Source: Hirschia litorea | Lineage (GTDB): Bacteria; Pseudomonadota; Alphaproteobacteria; Caulobacterales; Hyphomonadaceae | Assembly: GCF_042665075.1 (NCBI RefSeq) | Contig: NZ_JBHTBR010000004.1 | Location: 1-64,000, forward strand | Direction: 5' to 3' | Length of the DNA stretch: 64,000 nt | Shown here: positions 15,567-24,744 of the stretch, piece by piece | Position numbering within the stretch: position 1 is the first letter of the stretch | How the letters are laid out: every line of letters starts with the position of its first letter | Translations under genes and position numbers: made by a program | The notes under the pieces: generated by a model | What the model was told of the DNA's origin: nothing | The model's input: only the letters and a program-made list of their open reading frames with translations | Databases searched by the model: none

Positions 15567-17519
15567 TCAATCCTGTGAGTTGCTTGTGGTAGTATCGTCG
15601 ATAAGTTCCTGTGACTTCGCTTTCAATGCTTGTCGTTCCGCCACCAACCTTTTTCGACGTGCCCATTCCGCTTTATGTTCCTCGACTCCGTTAGCTGAAG
15701 CAAACGCATTTTTCTCGCTATCTGCCTCGTCTTTCAGAGCCGCAACAGTTGGGAAACGCTCCAGTGCAGCGAGCCATTCACGCCCAGCAACAGTGGCTGG
15801 ATCTATGGGCTCCTGATTCGGATACTCTTCGAGCAGTTTCGCAGAACGTGTGCGGCCAAGACTCCGTAAATGGGCTGCAATTGCGCTGCGGTCAACCTTT
15901 TCCCCAAATTCTTGCACATCTAATGCTGCATTTCTTAGTGTTGAGACATCTTCATCACTAAAAACAGCCATTGCTAGCATCTCTTTCGCCTCAATCATAA
16001 GGTTTGGACTATCAATGGCGCGAATAATCATTCCAAGCCCTGTACGCCCAGTTAAGCCTCGGGTGTCGGATAACTTTACTACAGGCCCCTGTGCAACATT
16101 CTTGCCGCGATATTTCGAGTTCCCTTTACCATCCCATTTTTTTCCGCCCCAATTGTTATTTGAACGTTGGTCTTTTTTGGCAAATCTCAATTCACGAAAA
16201 TACTGGTAACGCCTGTCTTTCAATTCGCGCATATATGCCACGCGCACTTTTTCGTGGCCAATCGAAGCAACTGCATCGTCTAGCCGCGCTTCAAAACCAG
16301 CGATACGCTCGGGTGTATCCAAGGACTCACGCCCCAATTCCCGCTCCCAAAGCAAATCCACAAGTGGACGGGCATTCCGTAACAGGTCACGTAGACCTTC
16401 TTTCCCGCCCTCTGTTTTTAAGAGGTCATCCGGATCCATGCCTTGAGGCAATAGAGTCACAAATACTGATTTTCCTGGCTCCAACAATGGTAGCGCAAGA
16501 TCGACAGCACGCATGGCCGCTTTCTGCCCCGCACTATCACCATCGAAACACATTATTGGCTCTGGCCCAACACGCCACAACATCTTTAACTGCTCTTCAG
16601 TGAGCGCAGTCCCCATAGGAGCAACAGCTGTGGAAAATCCCTTCTCAGCCATAGCTATGACGTCCATATACCCTTCAGAGACAATCAGCCCACGCGCAAA
16701 CGGATCGTCAGAACCAGCGTGTCGAGATAATTTGTAAATAGCATCTCTGGCGCGGCCATAATTATAAATAACCGACGATTTATGAAACAGGGGCGTTTCC
16801 GATGAGTTTACATATTTGGGAATGCCCTTGTCTTTAAGCACCTCTGCTGACTCAAGCGCACGCCCTCCAAGAGCGATCGGACGCCCAGTAGGGTCAAGTA
16901 TAGGAAATATAATGCGATGGCGAAAAGCATCATATGGTGGCTTATTTGCTTGCTTGGACTCTCGTACAAGACCAATCTCCAGCAAATCTTTAGCGGTTGC
17001 CCCCTGCTCGACTAAATGATCATGGAGAGTTTGCCACCCTTCAGGTGCGTAACCTATACGATGGCGCGCCCATGCGCCTTCATTCAAACCACGTTTCTTT
17101 TGCAGATAATTTCGTGCTAGCTCACCATTGGAGCCACGCAGTTGGGCTTCGTAAAAAGAAACCGCCGCTTCCATTAGTTCAAATAGAGACTTGCGTTTCT
17201 TAACTTGCTTTTTCTCGGAAGCGTTCTCTGTGGGCAGCTCCATGCCAGCCATTTGAGCAAGCTTCTCGATCGCTTCTTGAAAGCTAAGACCTTCAGTCTC
17301 TTGAACAAACGCAATAATATCGCCTGATTGCTGCGTTGAAAAACATCGATAAGTGCGCTTTTCATCATCAACATAAAAAGAAGGCGTTTTTTCGTCTTTA
17401 AACGGTGAAAGACCTTTAAAATTCTTTCCCGAACGCACAAGCTTAACCTTGCGCCCGATATACCCCGATATAGGCAACCGGTCTTTTAATTCATCAATAA
17501 AAGCTTCAGAAAACCGCAT
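15567..17519 (-). CDS. dnaG: DNA primase, without canonical zinc ligands
   Basis: Makes RNA primers for replication. About 650 residues. The N-terminal CHC2-type domain is recognisable (GLSPFKDEKTPSFYV), but three of the four zinc ligands are changed: the expected C-x2-H reads S-P-F-K and the second pair reads CFST. This loss is familiar in alphaproteobacterial primases. The TOPRIM core is intact (LIVSEGYMDVIAMAEKG, then CFDGDSAGQKAAMRA and MDPDDLL). The C-terminal DnaB-binding domain is less conserved. GAGG just before ATG 17519 favours it over the GTG at 17522. It sits between yqeY and rpoD on the same strand. Confidence 0.97.
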   Translation of the reverse strand: MRFSEAFIDELKDRLPISGYIGRKVKLVRSGKNFKGLSPFKDEKTPSFYVDDEKRTYRCFSTQQSGDIIAFVQETEGLSFQEAIEKLAQMAGMELPTENASEKKQVKKRKSLFELMEAAVSFYEAQLRGSNGELARNYLQKKRGLNEGAWARHRIGYAPEGWQTLHDHLVEQGATAKDLLEIGLVRESKQANKPPYDAFRHRIIFPILDPTGRPIALGGRALESAEVLKDKGIPKYVNSSETPLFHKSSVIYNYGRARDAIYKLSRHAGSDDPFARGLIVSEGYMDVIAMAEKGFSTAVAPMGTALTEEQLKMLWRVGPEPIMCFDGDSAGQKAAMRAVDLALPLLEPGKSVFVTLLPQGMDPDDLLKTEGGKEGLRDLLRNARPLVDLLWERELGRESLDTPERIAGFEARLDDAVASIGHEKVRVAYMRELKDRRYQYFRELRFAKKDQRSNNNWGGKKWDGKGNSKYRGKNVAQGPVVKLSDTRGLTGRTGLGMIIRAIDSPNLMIEAKEMLAMAVFSDEDVSTLRNAALDVQEFGEKVDRSAIAAHLRSLGRTRSAKLLEEYPNQEPIDPATVAGREWLAALERFPTVAALKDEADSEKNAFASANGVEEHKAEWARRKRLVAERQALKAKSQELIDDTTTSNSQD

Positions 17520-17602
17520 CACACCTCATCGAACCCAATCCTTATTTAAGGACAGCTACCGCATCAGTTATTCTATTTAACCATAATAATTTGTATTTTT
17601 GG

Positions 17603-18061
17603 TTATAACAGCAATTTTTTTACAGCTGATTTTGCTGCGGCTGACTCAATTTGTTCTGGAAAACGCGCTTTTAACTCAGTGACACAACGCCCCATATCTT
17701 TCAGGCATTCTCCACCCAACTCTCGCACGACATGCTCTGCCGCCAAACGTATCTGAGCATCATCCAATTTTTTAGGGATGAATTCCTTCAATACGTCTAC
17801 TTCTTCGCGCTCTTGTTCAGCTAATTCAATGTTACCTACAGCATCATATTCTTCTGCTGCCGTTTCACGTTGCGCTATCATATGACGCAAAATTGCATTG
17901 ATTTCAGCATCTTCACACCCGCGACATTCATCTTTTTTGCGCGCTTTAATATCGCGATCCCTGACAGCGCATAAAACCAGTCTAAGCGTTGCTGCACGCG
18001 TTTCGAGTCCGTCAGTCTCGGCTTTCGCGAGTTCTGACTTGAGTTCATCCCGAAGACTCAT
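17603..18061 (-). CDS. GatB/YqeY domain protein
   Basis: About 152 residues if started at MSLRDELKSEL (18061), the family's usual start; an upstream ATG at 18103 with AGGA farther away would add 14 residues. YqeY proteins resemble the tail domain of GatB in the tRNA-dependent amidotransferase and may bind tRNA, but have no proven function. Helical motifs typical of the family are LRLVLCAVRDRDIKARK and KEFIPKKLDDAQI. The normal second residue cluster has an unusual ECRGCED with two cysteines. Its position upstream of dnaG-rpoD is common in alphaproteobacteria. Confidence 0.93.
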   Translation of the reverse strand: MSLRDELKSELAKAETDGLETRAATLRLVLCAVRDRDIKARKKDECRGCEDAEINAILRHMIAQRETAAEEYDAVGNIELAEQEREEVDVLKEFIPKKLDDAQIRLAAEHVVRELGGECLKDMGRCVTELKARFPEQIESAAAKSAVKKLLL

Positions 18062-18269
18062 GTGTACGCCATCAGCAACATTTTGTTGTAATGCAAGTGA
18101 CATCTATCTGTTAGTCCTGCTAGGAGTTGAGCCGTTTTCATCACCAAAATTGAAGGTTTTACGACTAATCATCTTGACTGCCAAACCCTCACCTCTCTAT
18201 TCACGTGCGAAATGCGTCGTGAGTCAATGGTTATGAACACGCTGTAATAAAACAAGAAGGCGCGCTCTT

Positions 18270-19502
18270 ATGCCCAATCAGGTTGCCAATCAAGTCCCTA
18301 ATACAAAGTTTACCAATAACGAAGTTTCACAAAACTCTGGAAAAACACCTCAAAAAGCGACTGGAGCCATCGCACTTGCAGATGGAACTATCATTTTTGG
18401 GCGTGGTTCAGGTGCTTCAGGAACAGTTGTTGGAGAATTATGTTTCAACACCTCAATCACAGGGTATCAGGAAATTCTGACTGACCCCTCCTATAACAAT
18501 CAGATTGTAATGTTCACATTTCCACATGTTGGCAATGTGGGTGCCAATGATGAAGACAATGAAGAAAGCAGCGTAAACGGCGAAACAGCTGCACGCGGTG
18601 CAATTTTCCGTGCTCACCCTACTCCGCCCGCTAACTGGCGGTCAAAAGATCACCTCGGGGCATGGCTGCGCAAAAAGGGCATTGTCGGCATTTCTGGTGT
18701 AGATACACGCGCTCTCACTCGCCGCATTCGCGAGGGCGGCATGCAAAAAGTGGCAATCGTCCACGCGCCAGATGGTGTGATTGATAAGGCTGCTCTTCTT
18801 GCGACAGCTCGCGCATGGGGCGGCGTTGAAGGTGCTGATCTCGCAAAAGAAGTAAGTACATCAGAACGGTTTGAAACCACTGAAAACCTTTGGCACATTG
18901 TTGATGGCTACAAAAACACAGATGCAGCAACCTATCATGTCGTCGTCGTGGACTTTGGCGTCAAGAAAAACATCCTTCGCAACCTTGCAAGCGTCGGCGC
19001 ACGTGCCACTGTCGTTCCTGCGACAACATCTGCAGAAGATATCCTAGCTCTCAATCCCGACGGTATTGTACTTTCAAATGGACCAGGCGACCCCGCTGCA
19101 ACTGCCGAACACGCCGCTCCTATGATCCGCAAACTGATAGATTCAAACAAACCTATTTTAGGTATTTGTATTGGTCACCAGCTTCTAGCGCTTAGCCTTG
19201 GAGCTAAAACTATGAAGATGGCTGCTGGACATCACGGTGCGAACCACCCTGTAAAAGATTTGGAGACAGGCAAGGTAGAAATCGTGTCTATGAACCACGG
19301 CTTCACAGTGGACCCAAACTCCCTACCAGAGGGCGTCGTTCAGTCTCACGTGTCTCTATTTGATGGCACAAATTCTGGGTTAAAAGTCACTGGAAAACCG
19401 ATTATTTCAGTACAACACCACCCAGAAGCCAGCCCCGGACCACAAGATTCTTTTTACCTGTTCCAGCGCTTTGCCGACTTGATGAAATCGTCAGCATGCT
19501 GA
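18270..19502 (+). CDS. carA: Carbamoyl-phosphate synthase, small (glutaminase) subunit
   Basis: Hydrolyses glutamine and channels ammonia to CarB for arginine and pyrimidine synthesis. 410 residues. The N-terminal domain has GELCFNTSITGYQEILTDPSY. The class I glutamine amidotransferase domain carries SNGPGDP, the nucleophile Cys in GICIGHQLLA and the catalytic His-Glu in HHPEASPGP. A non-conserved extension of about 25 residues, rich in Asn and Gln, precedes the family start. It is transcribed divergently from yqeY. carB is on the same strand 5.6 kb downstream, so the two subunits are not in one operon. Confidence 0.97.
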   Translation: MPNQVANQVPNTKFTNNEVSQNSGKTPQKATGAIALADGTIIFGRGSGASGTVVGELCFNTSITGYQEILTDPSYNNQIVMFTFPHVGNVGANDEDNEESSVNGETAARGAIFRAHPTPPANWRSKDHLGAWLRKKGIVGISGVDTRALTRRIREGGMQKVAIVHAPDGVIDKAALLATARAWGGVEGADLAKEVSTSERFETTENLWHIVDGYKNTDAATYHVVVVDFGVKKNILRNLASVGARATVVPATTSAEDILALNPDGIVLSNGPGDPAATAEHAAPMIRKLIDSNKPILGICIGHQLLALSLGAKTMKMAAGHHGANHPVKDLETGKVEIVSMNHGFTVDPNSLPEGVVQSHVSLFDGTNSGLKVTGKPIISVQHHPEASPGPQDSFYLFQRFADLMKSSAC

Positions 19503-19638
19503 TCAATACGATTTATGAAGGTTTTATGGCAGTGCGCGAATCTGCTTGCGGCCCAAAAAATTAAATGCCATTCGACATGAAAACAGAGGTAGCACCCTTT
19601 GTTTTTGTGTTGAGTCGAACAATTAGGCGGGCTGTTTA

Positions 19639-20838
19639 ATGGAAATTCTGGGCACAAACATATGGGCCGTGATTGGTTTTGCTTTCGCGGCGTATGCCGT
19701 TGTAGGAAACGACGCGCTCCAAACGCTCGGTACTTTTATCAACTCGAATAGACGATTACCGTGGTGGGTCCTATATCTCTTTGCGGTATCTATTCTTCTC
19801 GTCACCTTCTATTGGGGTTGGCAGATCACCCAAGGTGACGTCTCTTGGGGAAAGCTCGATAAAGTATCAAAATTTCCCGTCTTTGAAGTTCACTGGTATC
19901 ACGTTCTGCCACCGATGGTGCTGCTACTTCTGACCCGTTTAGGTATCCCAGTTTCCACAACATTCATGGTCCTAGCGACCTTCGCGACACTTTCCGGCAT
20001 GTATTCTATGCTGACGAAATCGCTCATGGGATATGGAGTAGCATTCATAACTGGTGGACTGATCTACGCAGCACTTGCACCTACCTTAGAACGTTGGTTT
20101 CTAAAAACAGCCGATACCCAACACAATCCTATCTGGGTAATCCTGCAATGGGTAACCACTGGCTATTTATGGGGTGTTTGGCTTATTCAAGACTTCGCGA
20201 ATATCTTCGTATATCTCCCACGTAACTTACCTGAAACTTTCAATGTCGGTGGAGAAATTGTTCAAGCTACATCTAAAAGCGCTCAAGCCATTCTTGATAA
20301 ATGTACAGAACTATCAGCAGGCCAAGCTGACGCAATAGACGCGTGTTTATCAAGTGTATCTATAGCTTCCCGTACTCAAAACCTGAGTTTCTTAAACGCC
20401 AGCTTGGGTATGGCTCTGATTGCCGTGTTTCTGCTCATCACGTTTGCGAACCGTGGTGGACCAGTGCAAAAAATCCTACTCACCAAAACATCCGTGACTG
20501 ATATACGTTCAGCTACAGTTATAGACTTCATCTATGCCTCTTTGCTTTTCGTATTCTCAGGAAATTTGCAGGACTTTGGTGTCCCAATCTCAAAAGTGCC
20601 AATGTCAACAACATGGGTATTCCTTGGCCTGATCGCCGGACGTGAGTTTGCAATTGCCACACTCGATAAGGTGCGTACGACGGGAGCAACTGCGAAAATC
20701 GTTGGGATGGACCTTGCAAAAGCAACACTTGGTATAGTCATATCAGTGGCCTTAGCGCTCTCTATGCCATACCTTGCTCAGCAATTTAACGGGAACAGTG
20801 ACGAAATCTCATCTCCCCTAGAAATGCCTTCACAATAA
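19639..20838 (+). CDS. PiT-like membrane transporter with variant signature
   Basis: 399 residues with about ten hydrophobic segments in two inverted halves. The family of inorganic phosphate transporters (PiT) carries GANDVANA-type signatures in both halves. Here the first half has VVGNDALQTLGTF near residue 23 and the second has FSGNLQDFGVPISKVPMSTTWVFLGL, so the fold and the pseudo-repeat are recognisable but signature residues differ. GIPVSTTFMVLATF in the first half mirrors PMSTTWVFLGLIAG in the second. A polar loop (about residues 190-240) lies between halves. Substrate uncertain: phosphate, sulfate or another anion. No PhoU-like partner adjacent. Confidence 0.7.
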   Translation: MEILGTNIWAVIGFAFAAYAVVGNDALQTLGTFINSNRRLPWWVLYLFAVSILLVTFYWGWQITQGDVSWGKLDKVSKFPVFEVHWYHVLPPMVLLLLTRLGIPVSTTFMVLATFATLSGMYSMLTKSLMGYGVAFITGGLIYAALAPTLERWFLKTADTQHNPIWVILQWVTTGYLWGVWLIQDFANIFVYLPRNLPETFNVGGEIVQATSKSAQAILDKCTELSAGQADAIDACLSSVSIASRTQNLSFLNASLGMALIAVFLLITFANRGGPVQKILLTKTSVTDIRSATVIDFIYASLLFVFSGNLQDFGVPISKVPMSTTWVFLGLIAGREFAIATLDKVRTTGATAKIVGMDLAKATLGIVISVALALSMPYLAQQFNGNSDEISSPLEMPSQ

Positions 20839-20963
20839 AGATGGCTTGAACGCTTACACTCCATCCAGCTTTGGTATGTCTCCATACTTTTAAAATGATG
20901 GTTGTGTATTCAAAATAACTCCCCTACCAATATTTACTCATGTTTATTGGAGGGGTTGGGAAT

Positions 20964-21506
20964 ATGAAAAACATATTTAAAACGACATGCGTAACCATAG
21001 GGGTGCTAACATGTAGCTACATGTCCCCCGCTTGGGCAGATGCCAAAGAAGACGCAAACTTCATTGCAAGCAAACTCGCATCTGACGATGTCATAGCTGT
21101 TCAGCTGGAGGCTATCAGAGGTATCCTGACGCCTACCCTCCAAGTGCAGTTGGAGCAGTCTGGTATAAGGCTATCGCCTAGCTCCCTACGGATATTTACA
21201 GATCTATTCGTAGAAGAGTTCTCGGTTGTATTCATAAACGAATACCGCAAAATAACCGAACAAACTTATATTGAACATCTATCTGCTTCAGAGTTAGCCG
21301 ATTTTCGCGCCTTTTTGGAATCCGACTCAGGTAAAGTTTACGCAGAAAAACAAGCTGATATTCTTACCAGCCTCACAAAAGCTGGCGAACTAGTTGGAAT
21401 GAAAGCCGGCTTAGAAGCTGCACCTAGAATCCAAAAGCGACTGGATAGCAATGAAGATCTAGGCTTCTCAAAATCCGAGCTTGAAGCTCTGCGAGGGCTA
21501 AACTAA
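20964..21506 (+). CDS. DUF2059 domain exported protein
   Basis: About 180 residues from ATG 20964, chosen because GGAGGGG lies about 8 bases upstream; an upstream ATG at 20940 has none. The signal peptide ends at AWA-D. The helical mature part contains YIEHLSASELADFRAFLESDSGKVYAEKQ, the characteristic pattern of DUF2059 (a stop-start helix with a F-x-x-S/T-P-x-G-like motif). Function of the domain is unknown. It is convergent with the M48 protease gene, whose stop is 8 bases away. Confidence 0.8.
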   Translation: MKNIFKTTCVTIGVLTCSYMSPAWADAKEDANFIASKLASDDVIAVQLEAIRGILTPTLQVQLEQSGIRLSPSSLRIFTDLFVEEFSVVFINEYRKITEQTYIEHLSASELADFRAFLESDSGKVYAEKQADILTSLTKAGELVGMKAGLEAAPRIQKRLDSNEDLGFSKSELEALRGLN

Positions 21507-21513
21507 ACCCTCT

Positions 21514-22479
21514 CTACCGCGCAGGCAGCGGTCCGCACTTTTGCTCATAAAGCTCAATATATTGCGGCATAACCTCTACAAATGCCTGCGCACGTTTTTC
21601 GGGGTCAGGGTGAGTGGACAATGCTTCAGGCTGGCGTTGTCCTCCACCAAGTTGAGCCATACGCCCCCATAATTCTGGCGCTTCACGAGGGTCATAGCAG
21701 GCACGTGTCAACAACTCCAAGCCGATCATATCAGCTTCGCTTTCGTGTGCGCGGGAGAATGGCTTCATAACGCCAACATCTGCCCCCATACCAAAAGCCC
21801 CCATGACTGCGCGTTGGGCTCCGGCTCCCATATCTCCGACACTCGCTCCAACCGCCATCTGACCAAATTGCATCATTTTGGCTTGGCTCATTCTCTCTGC
21901 CCCATGACGCGCAAGCGCATGACCAATCTCATGTCCCATAATAACAGCTATGCCATCTTTATTAGCTGCAGTCGGCAATATCCCCGTATAAAAAGCGACC
22001 TTCCCTCCCGGAAGACAAAAAGCATTTGGCGTGTCTGATGAAATTACTTGAAATTCCCATTGAAATTTATCAGCAAGTGTCCCCCAAGACGGTATCCCAC
22101 CTGCACTTTTTCCCATCCCCATTAGCGGAGCGCCTTCTTGCTCCCACTCTATTGCAGCACGCGCTATATCTTCACCAATTTTATTGATGATCTGCACCAC
22201 TTCGCGCTCGTCCATCGAACATGCATTCGTTCCTCGGCTGCATAAAACCGGCTCTGATTGCAAAATCTGCATATAAGATTGATCACCCAGCGCAACTTCT
22301 TGCTCAACTGACATTGTGACCATTTGCTTGCGGCCTGAAATACCGGTTTTCTGGTTTGAAAACCAATAAAATGCCAACCCCACAATCACTAAGCCGATTA
22401 TTGGCAAGCGGCCACCTAAAGCACCGAGAAGCCCACCACGGTTAGATCTACGTCCTCGCGAGTATGCTGGAATACGCAT
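21514..22479 (-). CDS. M48 family zinc metalloprotease, membrane-anchored
   Basis: 321 residues. A Gly/Arg-rich N-terminus precedes one TM segment (about residues 25-41), so the catalytic domain faces the periplasm. The zinc site is HEIGH (His183, Glu184, His187) with the third ligand in HESEADMIGL. CLPGGKVAFYTGIL just before it is the typical M48 substrate strand. The sequence is closest in style to LoiP/YggG-like proteases that act on misfolded outer-membrane proteins. Paired cysteines (CSRGTNAC and late CYD, CG) may form disulfides. It is a single gene. Confidence 0.93.
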   Translation of the reverse strand: MRIPAYSRGRRSNRGGLLGALGGRLPIIGLVIVGLAFYWFSNQKTGISGRKQMVTMSVEQEVALGDQSYMQILQSEPVLCSRGTNACSMDEREVVQIINKIGEDIARAAIEWEQEGAPLMGMGKSAGGIPSWGTLADKFQWEFQVISSDTPNAFCLPGGKVAFYTGILPTAANKDGIAVIMGHEIGHALARHGAERMSQAKMMQFGQMAVGASVGDMGAGAQRAVMGAFGMGADVGVMKPFSRAHESEADMIGLELLTRACYDPREAPELWGRMAQLGGGQRQPEALSTHPDPEKRAQAFVEVMPQYIELYEQKCGPLPAR

Positions 22480-22664
22480 GCAGTCTTCCCCTTAAACAAA
22501 CAGCCTGAGCCAAACACGTCCAAATCAATTTGCTTGAACATAGCCTACACTTTTCAGGAATTAAAATACTTCTTACCGATGAACTGCATTTCTTAAATGT
22601 TCCGATTGCATTGCAAGCCCATTTATAGACGATATAAACTCTGTTCCATCTCAGTAATTTTGAA

Positions 22665-23378
22665 ATGCATCCTATGACCGCAACGCCTTCTGACCCTGCA
22701 AACCATCAAGCAAATGCGCCTATTCCCTTCAAAGTCCAAATTATTCCGGTTACGCCACTACAACAAAACTGTTCTTTGATCTTCGATGAAAAGAGCAAAG
22801 AAGCCGTGTTTGTAGATCCGGGCGGCGATGTTGAACAATTAGAAGCAGCACTGAAACATTTTGGACTTAAACTAACCAAAATTTGGCTCACACACGGGCA
22901 TCTTGATCATGCTGGTGCAGCACAAGCGCTCAAAGAATCTTGGAATGTTGCAATAGAAGGTCCACACGAAGATGACCAATGGTTGCTAGACGACATTGAA
23001 CGCCAAGGTGCTAAATATGGCATTACCGATGGCCGAAACACGCGTTCAGATCGGTATTTATCCGATGGCGATACTTTAGAATTCGCAGGCCACACTTTTG
23101 GAATTGTTCACTGTCCAGGCCATACACCCGGCCATGTTGTGATTTACAATAAAGAGGCCAAACTTGCTTTTGTTGGCGATGTGATATTTCACGGCTCTAT
23201 AGGCCGAACCGACTTTCCGCGTGGCAATCATCAAGACCTCCTTGATTCTATCACCAAAAAACTTTGGCCACTGGGAAATGATATGCGATTTGTTCCCGGA
23301 CATGGTCAAATGAGCACATTTGGCCAAGAACGCCTTACAAATGGGTTTGTTGCGGATTCTGTTCTAGCTAAACGCTAA
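22665..23378 (+). CDS. MBL-fold metallo-hydrolase (YcbL/glyoxalase II-like)
   Basis: 237 residues, cytosolic. The metal-binding motif THGHLDHAGAA (H-x-H-x-D-H) is complete. The further ligands are in HCPGHTPGHVV, the bridging Asp in FVGDVIFHGSIGRTDFP and the final His in FVPGHG. The sequence matches the YcbL subgroup, related to glyoxalase II but usually lacking its substrate-binding C-terminal domain. The Pro/Ala-rich first 20 residues are non-conserved. It is convergent with the pseudo-receiver gene at 23385, only 6 bases apart. Confidence 0.92.
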   Translation: MHPMTATPSDPANHQANAPIPFKVQIIPVTPLQQNCSLIFDEKSKEAVFVDPGGDVEQLEAALKHFGLKLTKIWLTHGHLDHAGAAQALKESWNVAIEGPHEDDQWLLDDIERQGAKYGITDGRNTRSDRYLSDGDTLEFAGHTFGIVHCPGHTPGHVVIYNKEAKLAFVGDVIFHGSIGRTDFPRGNHQDLLDSITKKLWPLGNDMRFVPGHGQMSTFGQERLTNGFVADSVLAKR

Positions 23379-23384
23379 TTACCC

Positions 23385-23870
23385 CTAATCAGCACGGCGC
23401 TCTTCACCTTGGTATCGTATATTGTGAAGACGCCTGCGGCATGGGCCAAAATACTGGGAAGTACGAACGAAAGAACGGTTGCGCCCTACAAAATGAACGA
23501 GTTGCCGCCACAAATCATTCCCCGTGAATGGTAGCGCCATTACACCATCCACACCGCAACGAATTCCCTCTTGTATGACACGACGTGAAGGCGTCGATGT
23601 CATCAACAATACGATCGCATACGGATTAGATGCATCGGATTCGGAACGAATAGCTTCGACCAAAGGTCCGAGCGGCATTCCAGGCATATGATTAATTATC
23701 ACAATATCCCGGTAATTGTGGCGGATAGCTTCTTTTAATTGGTCTTGCCCTTGCACAGCTTCGATGCGCTTTACTCCAAACGCTTCAAGCGCTGTTTTCT
23801 CAAGGTGAACCAAATGTTTGTGGTGGCTGTAGATGAGGACATCAATTGCATTTAAATTCGTCGCGCGCAT
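23385..23870 (-). CDS. Degenerate receiver-domain protein (pseudo-REC) with Arg-rich tail
   Basis: 161 residues with the size and secondary-structure order of a CheY-like receiver, but the active site is gone. The acidic pair after the first strand is SHH, the phospho-acceptor is Asn60 (IIINHMPGM) and the lysine loop reads ALPF. The C-terminus RSFVRTSQYFGPCRRR matches the tails of the two intact receivers at 41334 and 42074 (FVKTAFYYGPDRRR and FVRIGKYSGPDRRR), so the three are paralogues. Loss of phosphorylation implies a constitutive or protein-binding role. It is a single gene; no kinase is adjacent. Confidence 0.8.
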   Translation of the reverse strand: MRATNLNAIDVLIYSHHKHLVHLEKTALEAFGVKRIEAVQGQDQLKEAIRHNYRDIVIINHMPGMPLGPLVEAIRSESDASNPYAIVLLMTSTPSRRVIQEGIRCGVDGVMALPFTGNDLWRQLVHFVGRNRSFVRTSQYFGPCRRRLHNIRYQGEERRAD

Positions 23871-24039
23871 TCCGTCCCCTTTCTGAAATCAATTAAATCC
23901 AACAATTAATTGTCATTGCTTAGGATTGGCTCCACAACAATCTCAACACAGACACATCATAATTAACCGTTACCAAATATCAAAAATGAATTAACATCTA
24001 TTGAATATCATTCATAAATTCAGCGTATAGGATGGTAAA

Positions 24040-24723
24040 TCACTGATATCTACATAGCCATATCTGGCTGTTATTTTCGCACTTTTTGATATCGCATCCC
24101 AATTGCGAAGCGCCAGCATCATCCCGTCCAAACGGACCAGCCTTTAAAGCAATCAAATTTTCCACAAACACCTTAGGGGAGATGTTAAGTAAACGGGACT
24201 GCCCTTTGCTATCTTTGCCAGCAGGCGAAATGAAAATAGCCTCTCCGCTGGCACTAAACACCTTACTCTCAGAAAAGCTGCACATGCCTTCGGGTAATTG
24301 TCTCACTTGCAATTGCGCACGTTGAGACAACGCACTTGACCATTCCACCCCACGCGCGCCTCGAGCTTGCAATGCATAAGAATGAGCTTGTGTGACACCT
24401 GCAAGGTCATTTGGTTCTGGAAACTGTTTGGCAACAACGACTGCACTTCCCGACTTTATTCCTGTTTGCGCTGGTGGAATAGGCTTTTCATCTACCCGTG
24501 CAACGGGGGCCGTAGCCACTTTAGGTCCCAAAGACAAATCTTCTTCAGGTTCAACAGGCGGCGGTGCAGGTTTCACCTCGACAGCAGGCGGCAGAGGTGG
24601 TGCAATTTGAACACTCTCTGAAACAGTTTTACACCCAACTGAAGTCAGAATGGATGCTGAAAGAATCATTCTGGTATTTAACTTCATCCATTTACTGGTG
24701 AATTTAGTATCAAAAATCTTCAT
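24040..24723 (-). CDS. Lipoprotein with a divergent CAP/SCP-like domain
   Basis: About 227 residues from ATG 24723 (GAGG upstream; ATG 24744 and 24687 are alternatives). The signal ends in a lipobox, LTSVGC. A Pro/Glu-rich linker follows to about residue 95. The remainder reads like a CAP (SCP/PR-1) domain: QAHSYALQARGARGVEWSSALSQRAQ, the Cys of GMCSF, SGEAIFI in place of GENI, and a cysteine-rich end QLGCDIKKC and WLCRYQ resembling the GC-x5-C and CNY motifs. The usual histidines appear to be missing. Function unknown; cell-envelope binding is the likeliest role. Confidence 0.6.
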   Translation of the reverse strand: MKIFDTKFTSKWMKLNTRMILSASILTSVGCKTVSESVQIAPPLPPAVEVKPAPPPVEPEEDLSLGPKVATAPVARVDEKPIPPAQTGIKSGSAVVVAKQFPEPNDLAGVTQAHSYALQARGARGVEWSSALSQRAQLQVRQLPEGMCSFSESKVFSASGEAIFISPAGKDSKGQSRLLNISPKVFVENLIALKAGPFGRDDAGASQLGCDIKKCENNSQIWLCRYQ

Positions 24724-24744
24724 TCTATCTTGCCTCAAAGCCAT

